Positions 1-20,230 of a DNA stretch of 64,000 nucleotides are shown here, in pieces (positions within the stretch are counted from its first letter, which is position 1; each line of letters starts with the position of its first letter). The translations under genes and the position numbers were made by a program. The stretch comes from Arctopsyche grandis (lineage: Eukaryota > Arthropoda > Insecta > Trichoptera > Hydropsychidae): assembly GCF_051622035.1 (NCBI RefSeq), contig NC_135362.1:16653501-16717500 (forward strand), written 5' to 3'. The notes under the pieces are model-generated. The model was not told the origin of the DNA and made no database searches. It saw only the letters and a list, made by a program, of their open reading frames with translations.

Positions 1-2230
1 ATTCCATTAGCAATGTGCGTGCGTATCGCGAGATATTCAAAACGTGTATGTAAATAATCTTATTAGATACATATTTCTTTATCTTCACTTGTATCTTATA
101 TTCTATAAGTTATACGTATACATGTATGTGTGTATGTATATATAAAATTATCAGAAAATTTAATTAACTTGGATAGTTAACAATTCAACCAAAAACTTAT
201 AATTGTATAAGGAAATAATGTATATGTAAATTTGTTCGTTATTTGGGGTTTGTTGATATTCATATGTACATCTACATATGTGTTACAGTCCAAGTGTACA
301 TTTCGTTCGTTCATAAACAAACCTACTAGTTTGTTCATACACGAACCAATCTGGTCAGTTTTAGTGTAAGTACACAAAAGATCGAATTGACATCCGAACT
401 ACATAATACAATGTAGTTTGTTCATGCACAAACTATTAATCTTAAATTTAAACATTTTCAGGCGTTTATCCCATCCTCTATGTATATATATTATATGCTT
501 ACCCTGGGTTGAAATATTTTATTTAAATATTAGCAGAAACGGGAATAATAGCAACGTTGTAATGCGGTTTCCTTAGGATTTTCCTTTTGAATACTTCGCA
601 TTTTGACTTTAAGTTTCATTGTGACACCTGGTGTCTATTTGAAGATAGCTTTTGACTGTACGCATTTAAACCAGGGGCTTCATTTGGGGGAGCGGGGGGC
701 TGGGGTGGGCGACCGCCTCCCCCCCCCTAGAGTTGAACGGGACTTTCCGAGTTGTTTCATATATTATTATGAATTTGTGCTTAATATATTATTGTATGTT
801 TAATATATTATTATGAATTTGTATGAAGTGCAGTGGTGTACCGTGCACTTCATAAAAATGTACCGTGGAGCAACAGATTGATGCTTGTTGCAAGTGCACC
901 GCGAAAAGCTTGTAAAAGCAGAAGAATCAGCGAAATTGTGAAAATAGGATTCATTCGTTTCATAAATGAAAACAAAATGGTGAATCAATATCTATGCTGA
1001 ACTTACCGAGCGTACTACAGGACAAGATGTGTTTGATTATATTTCTTCATATTTATAAGAATTTAAAATGTCATGAGAGTTATGTGTAGGAATGTACGGA
1101 TGGTGCTCCGTCAATAGTAGGCTCATTTAAAGGATTTGTTACCCTTGCAAAGACAAGAAACCCTAATATTACATATGTATACATATGTAGATATCTACGC
1201 ACTGAGATTACATAGAGAATCTCTGGTTTCGAAAAAATTACCAGCAGGACTAACACGTGTACTAGACCAAGTTGTAAATATGGTAAACTTCATCAAGTGA
1301 AGACTTTTAAAAACACGCATTTTTAAAAACATTGCATTTTTATGTAAGCTAAGTACAAATGTTTGCTTTTTCACACTGAAGTCAGGTGGTTATCTAGGCG
1401 TTAATTTTTATGCCGATTCATTGAACTTAGAATGAACTGTTAAATCTTTTTCTAAAATTAAGGTATGCATGATTTTGTAAAATGTCTTCAGAATGATGAT
1501 TGGTGTGTTAAAATGGCATATTTAGCAGATATTTTAATTACTTAAATAACGCTAACATAAGCGTTCAAGGAAATTTAAGGTTCAAGTTCAACGAAAACTT
1601 TTTGACATCCACTGACAAATTGACAGAATTTCGGAAAATAATAACTTTTTGGAAAAATCGAGTAATAGAGAAAAATACAGTATTGTATAAGTATGTATAT
1701 TTCCTTCACTTAACGAAATCATTGCCGAGAGAATTATTTCTCCTATAACAGAACGTTAAACTTTATTGGAAGAAAAGATTGCAAATTATTTTCCTTCCTT
1801 AAATATAAAAAAAATTATGACTGGATACGAAATCCATTTTCTACGATTGATACATATGTGGATTTTCATACCCAGAAGAAGAATTGGTCTCCTTGTGGAC
1901 GGATCGTACTCAAAAATATTGAATTTTCCGAAATGACAATTGGATTATTGTCCAAGAGGAATATCCAGTTCTCTACATGAGGGCACTGAAAATTAAGTTG
2001 CAGTTTTCAGCATTCTATTTGTGTGAGCTCGGTTTCTTAACAATTACTCGGACTTACGAATTTAGAGGAAGAATAGAGGGTAGCTAAAACAAATATTCGA
2101 CGTAGTATTTCGGAAATCTGCAAAATCGGACAAGCTCGGGTATCGCATTAATTGATTTTTACATCAAATAAATTCCATTTTGTTAAGCGTAATTTTTCCG
2201 TATAAATATGTATATATCTTTTCTTTATAC
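1..2230. other. AT-rich intergenic DNA, no gene seen
   Basis: No exon-like reading frame with plausible splice sites was found. Positions 296-440 are an inverted copy of a repeat that recurs at 54,550-54,660. Around 672-735 there is a short G/C-run block, and around 828-860 a segment beginning cagtggtgtacc; both resemble eroded hAT transposon ends. The rest is AT-rich unique-looking sequence. Confidence 0.5.
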
Positions 2231-2707
2231 CAGGCGCGTAACTACTATGCCGCACGGCCATGCGGTGCATGCGGGTCTTTTAGATTTAGGGGCCCAAAAA
2301 GTTTTCAAATAAAAAAATACTAGACATTTTTCAAATAAAATCTTGAAAGTCATTTTAAAGTTATTCAAATGAATAATAGGAAACAATATTTAAATGTTTA
2401 TACTCCAAATTTTATATGCGACACATCGCGTGTCAAATACTCACCCATCTGTACTCCTTCCCACGACATTCAATAATTTTTCGTTATGGTACAGTAATAA
2501 TAATTGTCTGCAATTATCTATAAAAACGATGTTAAAATAAAATATCTTTGAAATATGTAATTGCATAATTTGCGACTTTCATGGCGAGTAAAAAAGAACA
2601 TTTAAATTATGTGAGTTTATTACCAATTTAATTTTAATAAAAAAAATACTAAGGGGGCCTTTTTTTAACATTTGCATGCGAGCCCAATTTTTCTAGTTAC
2701 GCCACTG
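2231..2707. mobile_element. Non-autonomous hAT-type element
   Basis: The segment opens with caggcgcgtaacta and closes with tagttacgccactg, which are imperfect inverted repeats of the common hAT terminus CAGTGGCGTAACTA. Flanking octamers CTTTATAC and ATTTGGAC match at 5 of 8 positions, as expected for an old 8-bp target duplication. Inside there are GGGCCC-rich blocks near both ends and AT-rich DNA, with no transposase frame. The termini resemble the right end of the larger hAT remnant near 60.5 kb, so the two may belong to one family. Confidence 0.7.
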
Positions 2708-2732
2708 ATTTGGACTGTAACATATGTATATA

Positions 2733-4382
2733 CAGTGGCGGACTGGGACTGAAATTAGTGCATGCCAGGAGTCAAAGGGGGCCCACCCAGGGTTAAAAAA
2801 AATTGTCCCCCCCCCCCATATAACAAAATTTTCTTTTCAAAAATGGGAATAAATTTAGGTACAAGAAAAATGGCAAAAGCAAAATAGATCCATAAATTAC
2901 ATTGTATATTTCGTTTTAACTCTTGTCCTAGGTAAATAGAATGCATCATAAAAGAATGCGGCATAAAAGCGGCTTTTACTTTCGGTAGAAAACACTCAAG
3001 GACGTCATTTCAGCTTTTTCTTGGGGAGCAGGCAAAGATTGGTCAAATTGAATTTTTTTTCAAAAAATCTTTTTTTTTTATATCAGAATAAAAATGGATA
3101 ATATTTTTTGCATACACCTTATTGAGTTATAAAATATGAAAAAAATAAGCTTATTTTTAAAAAAATATTATGTAGAAAGCGAAAAAAGCGCCGCAGGCGA
3201 AAATTTTTTTCCAAAAATCTTCACATGATCAACAAAAATCGACCATCTAACTGAGTCACTAAAAAACTGTCTTAATTTCTACCGAATATCTTTTCACTTT
3301 ATCTATGTACATATGTACGTAATAACAATAGATAAAGTTTTGTGACCATGCGAAAATTTGAACCAGAATCGATCACTGATCACGTTAATATACGAACTTT
3401 CGGAAAAATAAACGTCACACATCTGTTTTTGAGACAAAATAAAGTAAAGGGGACCTTTCTCACGATTCGCTCTATAGGATGAACAATTTCTAAGAATTTT
3501 ACCCAAGGCATACCACTTAAAAACCAAAATATACTTGTTTCGAAATAATAAAATCTTTTTTTTTCAAAGCACATAGCAGCGATTATTTTATTAGTTACCC
3601 AAAAGTAACATACATAAGAAATAAACGTAGACCCATAGTATCTCATTAATAATTGAATTACATAATATTCACACTATTCCTTAATTTAGGGGGGCGAGTG
3701 CCCCCATATGCCTCCCCCCAAATTACGTCCCTGAAAAAAATGCATAATATTTTCAATTAATGTTAATCGAAAATCGGGATTTTGAGGAGGGGGCCCCTAT
3801 CCTATATTTCTATATACATGGATGTGTCTACATTAGGAATAGATTTTATATTCGGAAACTGTTTAAAATTGTGTATTTAAATCTTACTATATCGTCGAAG
3901 CATAATCAAATGTTATTTTGAAAGTATGAAGTAAATTTAAATCGCTGGTTGATGATGAATCGTCCTATCAAAATTGTTTTAAGCAATTCAGTTTATATTA
4001 TTCACGGAAATTTGTTTATTCCCATTTTTATTTCAGTAGGTAGTTATTACATAGGTATTGGTATATGCATAATCTTGAGGTTGGAAATGGGCCCGGCAAA
4101 AGGGCCCACGCAAATGTTGAAACTTACATTTCGAGCCTAATAAAAAAAGTTAACCGATCCTTGGGCTGTTAAAGCAGGTATTAGTTGTTTGTGTATATCG
4201 TAAGAAATTTGTTTTGTTGAAATGCCCAAACTTTAGGTCCCAAAGTGCAATATCCTATAAATTTTTACACACGTGAAATAATTAAAAAGTTATTTAATTT
4301 TACTGAGGGCCCATATTTTCTAACAGATAGTGGGGCCCACATGCCATCGGGCATGTTCGTTTGTATGGCCAGTCCGCCACTG
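2733..4382. mobile_element. hAT element with perfect 8-bp target duplication
   Basis: The left end cagtggcggactgg is the exact reverse complement of the right end ccagtccgccactg. Both sides are flanked by the same octamer TGTATATA (2725-2732 and 4383-4390), the target duplication length of hAT transposons. The 1,650-bp body has GGGCCC-rich subterminal blocks and no recognisable transposase, so it is non-autonomous or deeply decayed. A second element appears to be nested inside at 2997-3733. Identification as hAT rests on termini and duplication length only. Confidence 0.88.
2997..3733. mobile_element. Probable nested hAT-like element
   Basis: It lies wholly inside the 2733-4382 hAT element. 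The left end caaggacgtcattt and right end aattacgtccctg are imperfect inverted repeats, each followed inward by a G-rich or C-rich block. Flanks AAAACACT and AAAAAAAT do not give a clean target duplication, so the boundaries are tentative. No coding region was recognised. Confidence 0.45.
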
Positions 4383-4390
4383 TGTATATA

Positions 4391-5620
4391 TACATATGTA
4401 CATATGTATTTAGCCTCATCGGATTTCAAACTAAACTCTACATTGCTTTTTAGCACGTGAACAATTTTGTCCCAATCACTCTTTCGCGTGTTAATATTCA
4501 AATTTATGTAAACGACATTATGTAATCGAGCCTTTTCTGGTCATTTATCACTGCCTTTTTGGGGTGAAATGTCTTGATTGATCATTTTTATTATGTTTCG
4601 CACTACTAAATTGGATAATGTCGCAAGTTTGTCGTCTAGATAAAATATTGCTTTTGTTTCATACATAATAAGTTTGTTACATGTCATATAATATAATATT
4701 TGAAATAAAATCATCAACCCCATTAGATTATTTATTCATGCATTTTTGTTTACATAATTTAAGTAATTAAACATGTATCGCCGACTATTGTAACATATCA
4801 ATCTGAATGGTGTTTCTACAATACAACACATTCTGCACATTAAATATGAAAATTAACAATTAAAACCACCGTTTTACGGGATAATTAGACAAAATTTAAT
4901 ACGCCAAAAGGGATTATCGATCGAACATTCTAATAGGGACATTACGGTCACCATGAACGGTTCGCAAGACGATAAAGTTGAGCATTTTGCATCGTCCCTC
5001 CCTTTTATAATCGCTTTATTAATGGCCGACATTACACCTGGTCATCATACGGTCTGTTTATTCCCATAGCGGCCACATTTTGGTGGAAATATTTTCGAAA
5101 ATTTCCCAGAGCGCGCATAAAGCTGTTGCAGAAGGCTTTGTGCTTTATCGTGAGCCCTTCGTTTTTATTATTTCACGAAACCAGCAAGAAGGGTGAAACA
5201 CCCACCCGAATTACAATGCGGCCCACGCTCGCACAATCCTTTAAATTATTCCTGTTGCTCACTCTGCAACATATGTGCATATGTAGATATAGCTTTTCAA
5301 ACAAAAATACTATATAATGCATTTACAATACTGTCAATAATTATTACCATGAGAATATGAACTGTTGAATGAACCTAGACTATTCAGAAAATAATTGCAA
5401 TTTATTATATTTTATTGTATGAAAAATCTCATAAAACGTGTGGATTTGACCCGTTTGCTCGTAGATGGTTTTATTTAGGTATTTAGGAACGTTTGGGAAA
5501 GATGGCATAGCCGATGGACCCAAAGGGTTTATTAATACAAAAGCTATAAAATAAGACAAATATCAAATAAGATGAAAATCAAAAACAAGGATCGAAATAT
5601 TTTTATTATATACATATGTA
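4391..5620. other. Intergenic DNA; more balanced base composition at 4900-5260
   Basis: No gene was recognised. Positions 4900-5260 have clearly higher GC than the surroundings and contain a short frame from an ATG at 4953 in a fair initiation context (about 38 codons), with no family resemblance that I can see. It could be a regulatory block or a missed upstream exon of Sur, whose 5' end is not found, but no splice junction supports that. Confidence 0.4.
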
Positions 5621-6010
5621 GAGTTGGAGATATAGGGAGGATTGCAGGAGAGATAAATCAAAGGCGATCTTAGTTCAACCTTATACGTTTATTGTTCTTA
5701 ATTGAATTTTCTCGAACACGAATGGCCATCGTCTGACAGTTCGTCGGCGACCTCTCTCGCAATCTTAAACCCTACCCCGGAACCGAGCTCCCATGTGTAG
5801 AGTTCAAGATATAGGGAGGATTGCAGGAGAGATAAATCAAAGGCGATCTTAGTTCAACCTTATACGTTTATTGTACAATATAAGAATATACACACGTGCG
5901 CTACTACGCACCTAGCCGGTGGCCGTCCGGCTAGCGGCTCTACTCTCCTGTCAACCGGAGTCTGGGGTACCAACTCCTAACAGTGGTACACATGTGTACC
6001 ACTGCCTGTA
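5621..6010 (-). mobile_element. Fossil LTR-retroelement remnant (deletion derivative)
   Basis: A roughly 75-bp segment (ending in the plus-strand text ...cgtttattgt) occurs twice, at about 5,622-5,695 and 5,800-5,874, separated by about 100 bp. Read on the minus strand each copy runs from an AATAAA-type signal to an end ...CTCTACA, as LTR 3' parts do. The more complete copy continues through a TATA-like stretch toward a start near 5,990. The arrangement fits one nearly complete LTR, a short internal stub and a partial second LTR. Family not determined. It is broken, with no coding capacity, and probably old. Confidence 0.55.
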
Positions 6011-6071
6011 CACCACTCCTCAACATTACTCATTACATAATTCACTCACACATAAAATCACACACATATAT

Positions 6072-6500
6072 ACCAGGAAGGCCTAACAGGTAAACCCCAA
6101 TGCGCCTTCCTGGCCAATTACAAACAATGCAGCATTTTTTTATTACATAAGTCGCTGAATTACGAGACGACTGAAAACTCGAAATTAACGAGACATCTAT
6201 GAATTTTAACTTGTACATAAATTTTATTGTACATTAATCATACTTAAATAGTGGTGACACAGTAGGTAGGGAGGTTTTTAACCAATTTAATCGAGAAACC
6301 GTTTTAACAATAAAATAACAAAAATTGGCAAACTCTGGTAGGAAACGATCGGCCCATAGTCTCAAATATTCAAGTCTGACCAGCAGCATTACAGATATAC
6401 TCAGAATAAATTCTTTTCAATCGAGGTTAACTCACGGGATCGAACCCAGCGTCTCTCGGTGCTAGGCAAAAGCCCAACCACCGAGCCATGCTGCTGGCTA
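6072..6500 (-). mobile_element. tRNA-derived SINE, minus strand
   Basis: On the minus strand the head carries an A-box-like TGGCTCGGTGG and a B-box GGTTCGATCCC (about 6,430-6,495), the two internal RNA polymerase III promoter elements. The body contains the motif GAGTTTGCCAATTTT...AAACGG shared with the copies near 7,955, 50,742, 53,326 and 54,124. The tail has a 10-bp stem-loop, CCAGGAAGGC...GCCTTCCTGG, at 6,074-6,113, also present in the 53.7-kb copy. A tRNA gene is unlikely: the pairing outside the promoter boxes is not tRNA-like and the unit is over 400 bp. Confidence 0.8.
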
Positions 6501-7856
6501 ATATAAGGCAAAAAAAAATTGAAAATGGAGGAAAATAAAATAAGAAATAAACAAAGGAAAATAAAATACAAAAGAATAAACTGAAAAAGGAAAAATCCAT
6601 TTATTTTTTGGAATTCATGAAGTATATTTTTACTAGATTATTTGGTAGACTATTCTAAATTTTAACCACTCTATTTGAAAATAAGGTTTCTCTAATTCCT
6701 TTGTAGTAAATATCTTTTTGGAGTCTGAAAGTATGATTTTTCAAATGATTATTTTTGTTAAACGCAATGAGGTTAATCATTGGACCATTGTAATGATTAT
6801 TATTTATATAAATATGTAGGTATACTTCAATTAGATCTTATTGTCTCTAAAGTAGAAAGATTCATTATTTTCCAACTTTCCAAGGCATTTTTGTAATTAT
6901 TCGTTGGACCTTTTCTAAACATATAATATCTTTTTTAAAATGAATTCCAGTTTTGGTTTAATATATGTACATATGTGTTTTCTTAATTTTTTGAAAGGGA
7001 TCGGAATATAGCGGCAACAAAAAAATTGCAAGAAGGAATGATTGAAAAGGTCGCTGTAAGATGAATGAATGAGCAAAAGTCGCTCGAAATTATGTTTAAA
7101 CAACAATATACATATGTAACTATACATTCATCAATGTACATATAACGAAAGTGGGATGATGATGACTACGTATGTACATGTGATCGTGAAAAATGTTCGC
7201 GAATTTAAATTAACCGTCGACCACGACTACATATGTGTGTGTTTTGCAATGATGAAGGGTTAATGCCGTATTGAAATATATTTTTAATTGATCCGCTTAC
7301 ACATCTGTGTCAATGTTGAACGGTCAACGATACGTCAACGGATCTGGGGATTAACCCGTCCATTTTCCCTGTGCAAGTTATGCGGCTTCTCTTGTGCAAT
7401 TTTCTCTCTTCTCAGAAACGGTTAAATATTTATTTATTCGTTCGAAGAACTTGGAAGATTTCGCATTGTTCGAGGAGGAAAGCCCAACCTTGAAAACCCA
7501 CAAAAAGAAAACCAATAAATTCTCGAAATAGTTCAACATTTAATTATTTCGTACAAATGATGTATGCCTGTAGTTAAAATAGAATGCCCAAGTATCGTGT
7601 AATATTGAACACACATCTAAATTTGACCAATTTTACGACAAGGGGCAAACATTTGTATAAACGTAGGTATATCACTCACGTAGAGTAAATATAAACCGCT
7701 TACATTGCACTCAAATTCTACTGTAAATCTAATAAATAGAACTTAAATAGTCAATTTTATTCATTGGTGGCAGGAATTATAATAACAATTCGTAATTTCA
7801 TTGACATAATTATAAATTGCAGTAAATATTTACCACAGAAAATGTGATACATGTAT
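6501..7856. other. AT-rich intergenic DNA, no feature recognised
   Basis: Several ATATGTACAT-type short palindromic runs occur, as throughout the window. No coding, RNA or transposon structure could be supported. Confidence 0.5.
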
Positions 7857-7954
7857 ATAATATCGCTAGTCTGTGTGTTTGTCTGTCTGTGTATCTGAGA
7901 TAACGCTCACCGTACTATAATAGTCGTTTCGATTTGACATACATACATACATAA

Positions 7955-8458
7955 ACCAGCAGTTTGGCTTAATGGTAGCGTATGTATTTAGCACCACTGA
8001 GGTCGAAGGTTCGAGTCCTCGTCAAACTGCTGGTTAGGTTTGGGGGTTTTGTGACTCCAAATCGATCGTTTCTTTATCAGAGTTTGCCAATTTTATCTGA
8101 TCATTGTTGAAACGGTTCCTGAAAATTGGTATTAGTTCATTTCCTGTTGTCACAAAATCTGTGTGTATAATTTGTAAAAGTTATGCACAGTAATCTGAAA
8201 TCTATAGACATCTCTATAATTTCGTGTTTATTATATGTATAAAAATTGTAATAATAATTGTAGACAAAAATCTAAAAATAAATAATCCATAGATGTATCT
8301 ATGATTATTATTTCTGTACTGATTAATTGTTATATGCTATGTATTCTGATTGTATATGTATTATTGTATTTCTGACCGTTATCGTACACTCGTCGCATTG
8401 GAGCGATCTGTAATGACGAGTGTATATTGATTGTAACAATAAAAAAAAAAAAAAAAAA
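7955..8458 (+). mobile_element. tRNA-derived SINE, plus strand, with A-rich tail
   Basis: The head has A-box TGGCTTAATGG (7,965-7,975) and B-box GGTTCGAGTCC (8,008-8,018). The body carries GAGTTTGCCAATTTT and the complementary AAAATTGG about 40 bp later, able to pair as a hairpin. The 3' part (GGAGCGATCTG...GCGAGTGTA-like) matches the copy at 54.1-54.5 kb, and the element ends in a run of A. It is inserted within the Helitron-like element. Confidence 0.85.
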
Positions 8459-8514
8459 TAAATATGTACGTCACAGCTAAATCACTACCAACAAAACGTA
8501 CACATATAATACGT

Positions 8515-8900
8515 CGGTCTCCGTCACGAGCCCGAATGTGAAACGCCCGAAAACGCAAATATCAGAAGGCAAAGATTGAAAATCGAAAGATCTTAAGTCG
8601 AAAGATCAAAAAAAGGGTGCATGGTAAACGGTACATACTTCACGTACATACTCACTTAATTTGCGTGAGCAGGATACAACAGGAACAAGAGCAACAGGCT
8701 TTTCCTCCCGTATTAATGTGCGCGCGCAGAATACGGGAGTAAAAGCCTGTTCCTCTTGTTCCTGTTGTATCCTGCTCGCGCAAATTAAGTGAGTATGTAC
8801 CGTTTACCATGCACCCTTTTTTTATCTTTCGATTTTCGATCTTTGCCTTCCGATATTTGCGTTTTCGGGCGTTTCACATTCGGGCCCGTGAGGTAGACCC
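8515..8900. mobile_element. Foldback MITE, copy 1, 9-bp target duplication
   Basis: Nearly the whole 386-bp element is a giant inverted repeat: the left arm (CGGTCTCCGTCACG...) pairs with the right arm (...TGAGGTAGACCC) around a short GC-rich centre. Flanks are ATAATACGT (8,506-8,514) and ATAATACAT (8,901-8,909), a 9-bp duplication with one change. Two more copies lie at 24,146-24,532 and 51,799-51,988. Nine-base duplications are typical of Mutator-like (MULE) transposons, but the superfamily is an inference from duplication length. No coding capacity. Confidence 0.9.
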
Positions 8901-9308
8901 ATAATACATATGTATATAATAACTAAAGAAAAAACTTCTAAATATGTACTGTTTGCTACCAATGTTTCCTCTAGGCAAATATGCGGCACTAAGTCTCTGA
9001 GCATTCACCGCATCTATTGAAAATTTATTTAATTAATTAATTTTGTTTAAGTAATTAATTGGTTTTATTTAATTCATTAATTGGTGTTTTATATTGTTTA
9101 TATGTTGGTAGGTAGGTAGGTAGGTAGTTTTTACCATTTTTATTCATATTAAACAATTAAATATAAATATTAAATTAAATATATTTAAAAGGTATTTGAA
9201 AAAACTTGACCGCGTGCGGATCGAACACAGGATCGACACATTTCTTTTAATTTAATAACTTAATATGCCAACACCTATGCGATGATATTTCATCGGGTAC
9301 AACACTAG

Positions 9309-9870
9309 TCAACTTTTTTCAGCATTCTCTTAATTTATTATTCATAATAAACAGCCCGTTGCGTGTTTCTTACAAAAATAACTGCGCTCGTTTTCAGCCC
9401 TGGATATTATTACTTAAAAACTTTTCGTTAATTTTCATAACATTCTTTATAAAATAGTGTTTCACGTTAAAACACAGTTCACTAAATTTAGCACGATATT
9501 GTAAACAGTAATAAATTTGAAAATGTTTATGAATTTCGATTTTCCTCATATCAATGTGTTCTTTGTTGCCAAAATTTCAATAACTGTTAAAAATTTTATT
9601 CTTACATGAAACAAACGTCGATATTGAATTAATAACTTCAAAAACAGGATTCTCAACTGGAATCTAGGCTGTTAGTAAGATTTCAAAGTTGTGCAATGAG
9701 GATGCTCCTATGTAAATGTAGATAGGCATTTTGACGCATCATCCGGTTTACCTTTTTATTTAATATTCGAAATATGTATGGTATTCAACATCCGACAATC
9801 CGTTTATTTATTATATTAACATATGTACATATGTACTTAAGATTTTTAATGTATTTTTTTTTCTTTCTAG
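9309..9870. other. Sur: Non-coding DNA upstream of first visible Sur exon
   Basis: The pyrimidine-rich stretch and AG at 9,869-9,870 form the acceptor of the first Sur exon I can see, so this DNA is the end of a Sur intron. The exon(s) encoding the first membrane span(s) of TMD0 were not found in 1-9,870 and may lie further upstream, outside the window. Confidence 0.55.
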
Positions 9871-19232
<9,362 letters not shown>

Positions 19233-20230
19233 AAATTGTAATTATATCAAGTGAGGAAGTGTGATGATTGTGTGAAAACGTTATCCTTTCGAATGTCATA
19301 TTTTTTATGATAAGTTAATATATCATAATTTATAATGAACATTTTTGCTGATTAATTATTATTTTTTATTCGTGAATATTAAATATTTTTCTATGTACAA
19401 ATTGGTACAAGTTACTATCTAGTTATATGTATTGTATATTAAAATTATTTTAAGGATACTTATCATTCGTTTATTACTGTAAATATTTTGTCTATACATG
19501 TATAATGAAGTCAAAGATGATCTGACGAACATTAAAACTGGAAATATGTTATTTGTTTAATTTTCCTGTAATCTAAAATGGTTTTATGGCAGTGATGAAT
19601 ATTTACGAAAGAATGCAACGAATTTTTAACACTATTTTCGTGCATAGATAAATTCCAAAATGTTTACCTACATGTATGAGCAAGTCTTGATAATTATGGA
19701 ATTCTTGGCTGATCAAAAGTCATCATGATAAGATAATGATACGAAAAGATAAACCCAAGGTGTAGTCATTCAGGTGTTAAACATTTTTCAAATATTAATA
19801 ATAAAAATATTTTTTATGCAATTAATACATGTACACTTAAATGCAATAAATAATTGAAATCATTTATTTCTTGTAATATTTTATTACAAAACTATGTATC
19901 TTATTGATCTTCGTTTTCTATTTTTTGGTTGGTTTAAAAATAACTATTTTATATATGTATAATAAAATATTTATAGCAAATCAGCTGTACTTCAAGTGGT
20001 TTTAATAACAAAAATAGAATTTCATAAGTGGAAAATCAACTAAGTATAAAACACCTGGCGATAAGTATTAATTACAACAGCCACAATTAATCTACATGTA
20101 ATTCAACTCTTATCTGTGTCAGTTTCTCGAACGGATGACATCTCAGATTGTCTTTAGTATTGCTACGTTAAGGTTATCGATTTCGTAAATGTGCGTTTAG
20201 TGAGAACTAAAGTGCATTAAAACGGCCAAA
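19233..20230. other. Sur 3' flank and kinase promoter/5' UTR
   Basis: The Sur stop codon ends at 19,232 and the kinase ATG is at 20,231, same strand. No other gene is seen. The kinase 5' UTR probably lies in the somewhat more GC-balanced part after about 20,100, but no TATA box or initiator could be assigned with confidence. Confidence 0.5.

Larger units (their letters stand above)
7862..9308 (+). mobile_element. Helitron-like element, interrupted by a SINE and a foldback MITE
   Basis: The left part (from about 7,862, TCGCTAGTCTGTGTG) and the right part (8,920-9,308) are both homologous, in reverse orientation, to one continuous element at 56,029-56,780. The right end has the Helitron signature: a hairpin made by GATGATATTTCATC-type complementary arms, a few bases, then CTAG before a T at 9,309. 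No target duplication is expected or seen. The SINE at 7,955-8,458 and the foldback MITE at 8,515-8,900 are insertions absent from the 56-kb copy. No Rep/helicase coding sequence, so non-autonomous. Confidence 0.72.

Noticed and set aside
4953-5069. Short frame from ATG 4,953, considered as the missing first Sur exon
   Set aside because: It ends at a stop without a donor in a phase that joins the exon at 9,871, and does not look like the SUR N-terminus.
7955-8030. Possible tRNA gene, from A- and B-box sequences
   Set aside because: No acceptor or anticodon stem pairing, and the same head recurs on several SINE copies with a shared body and tail.
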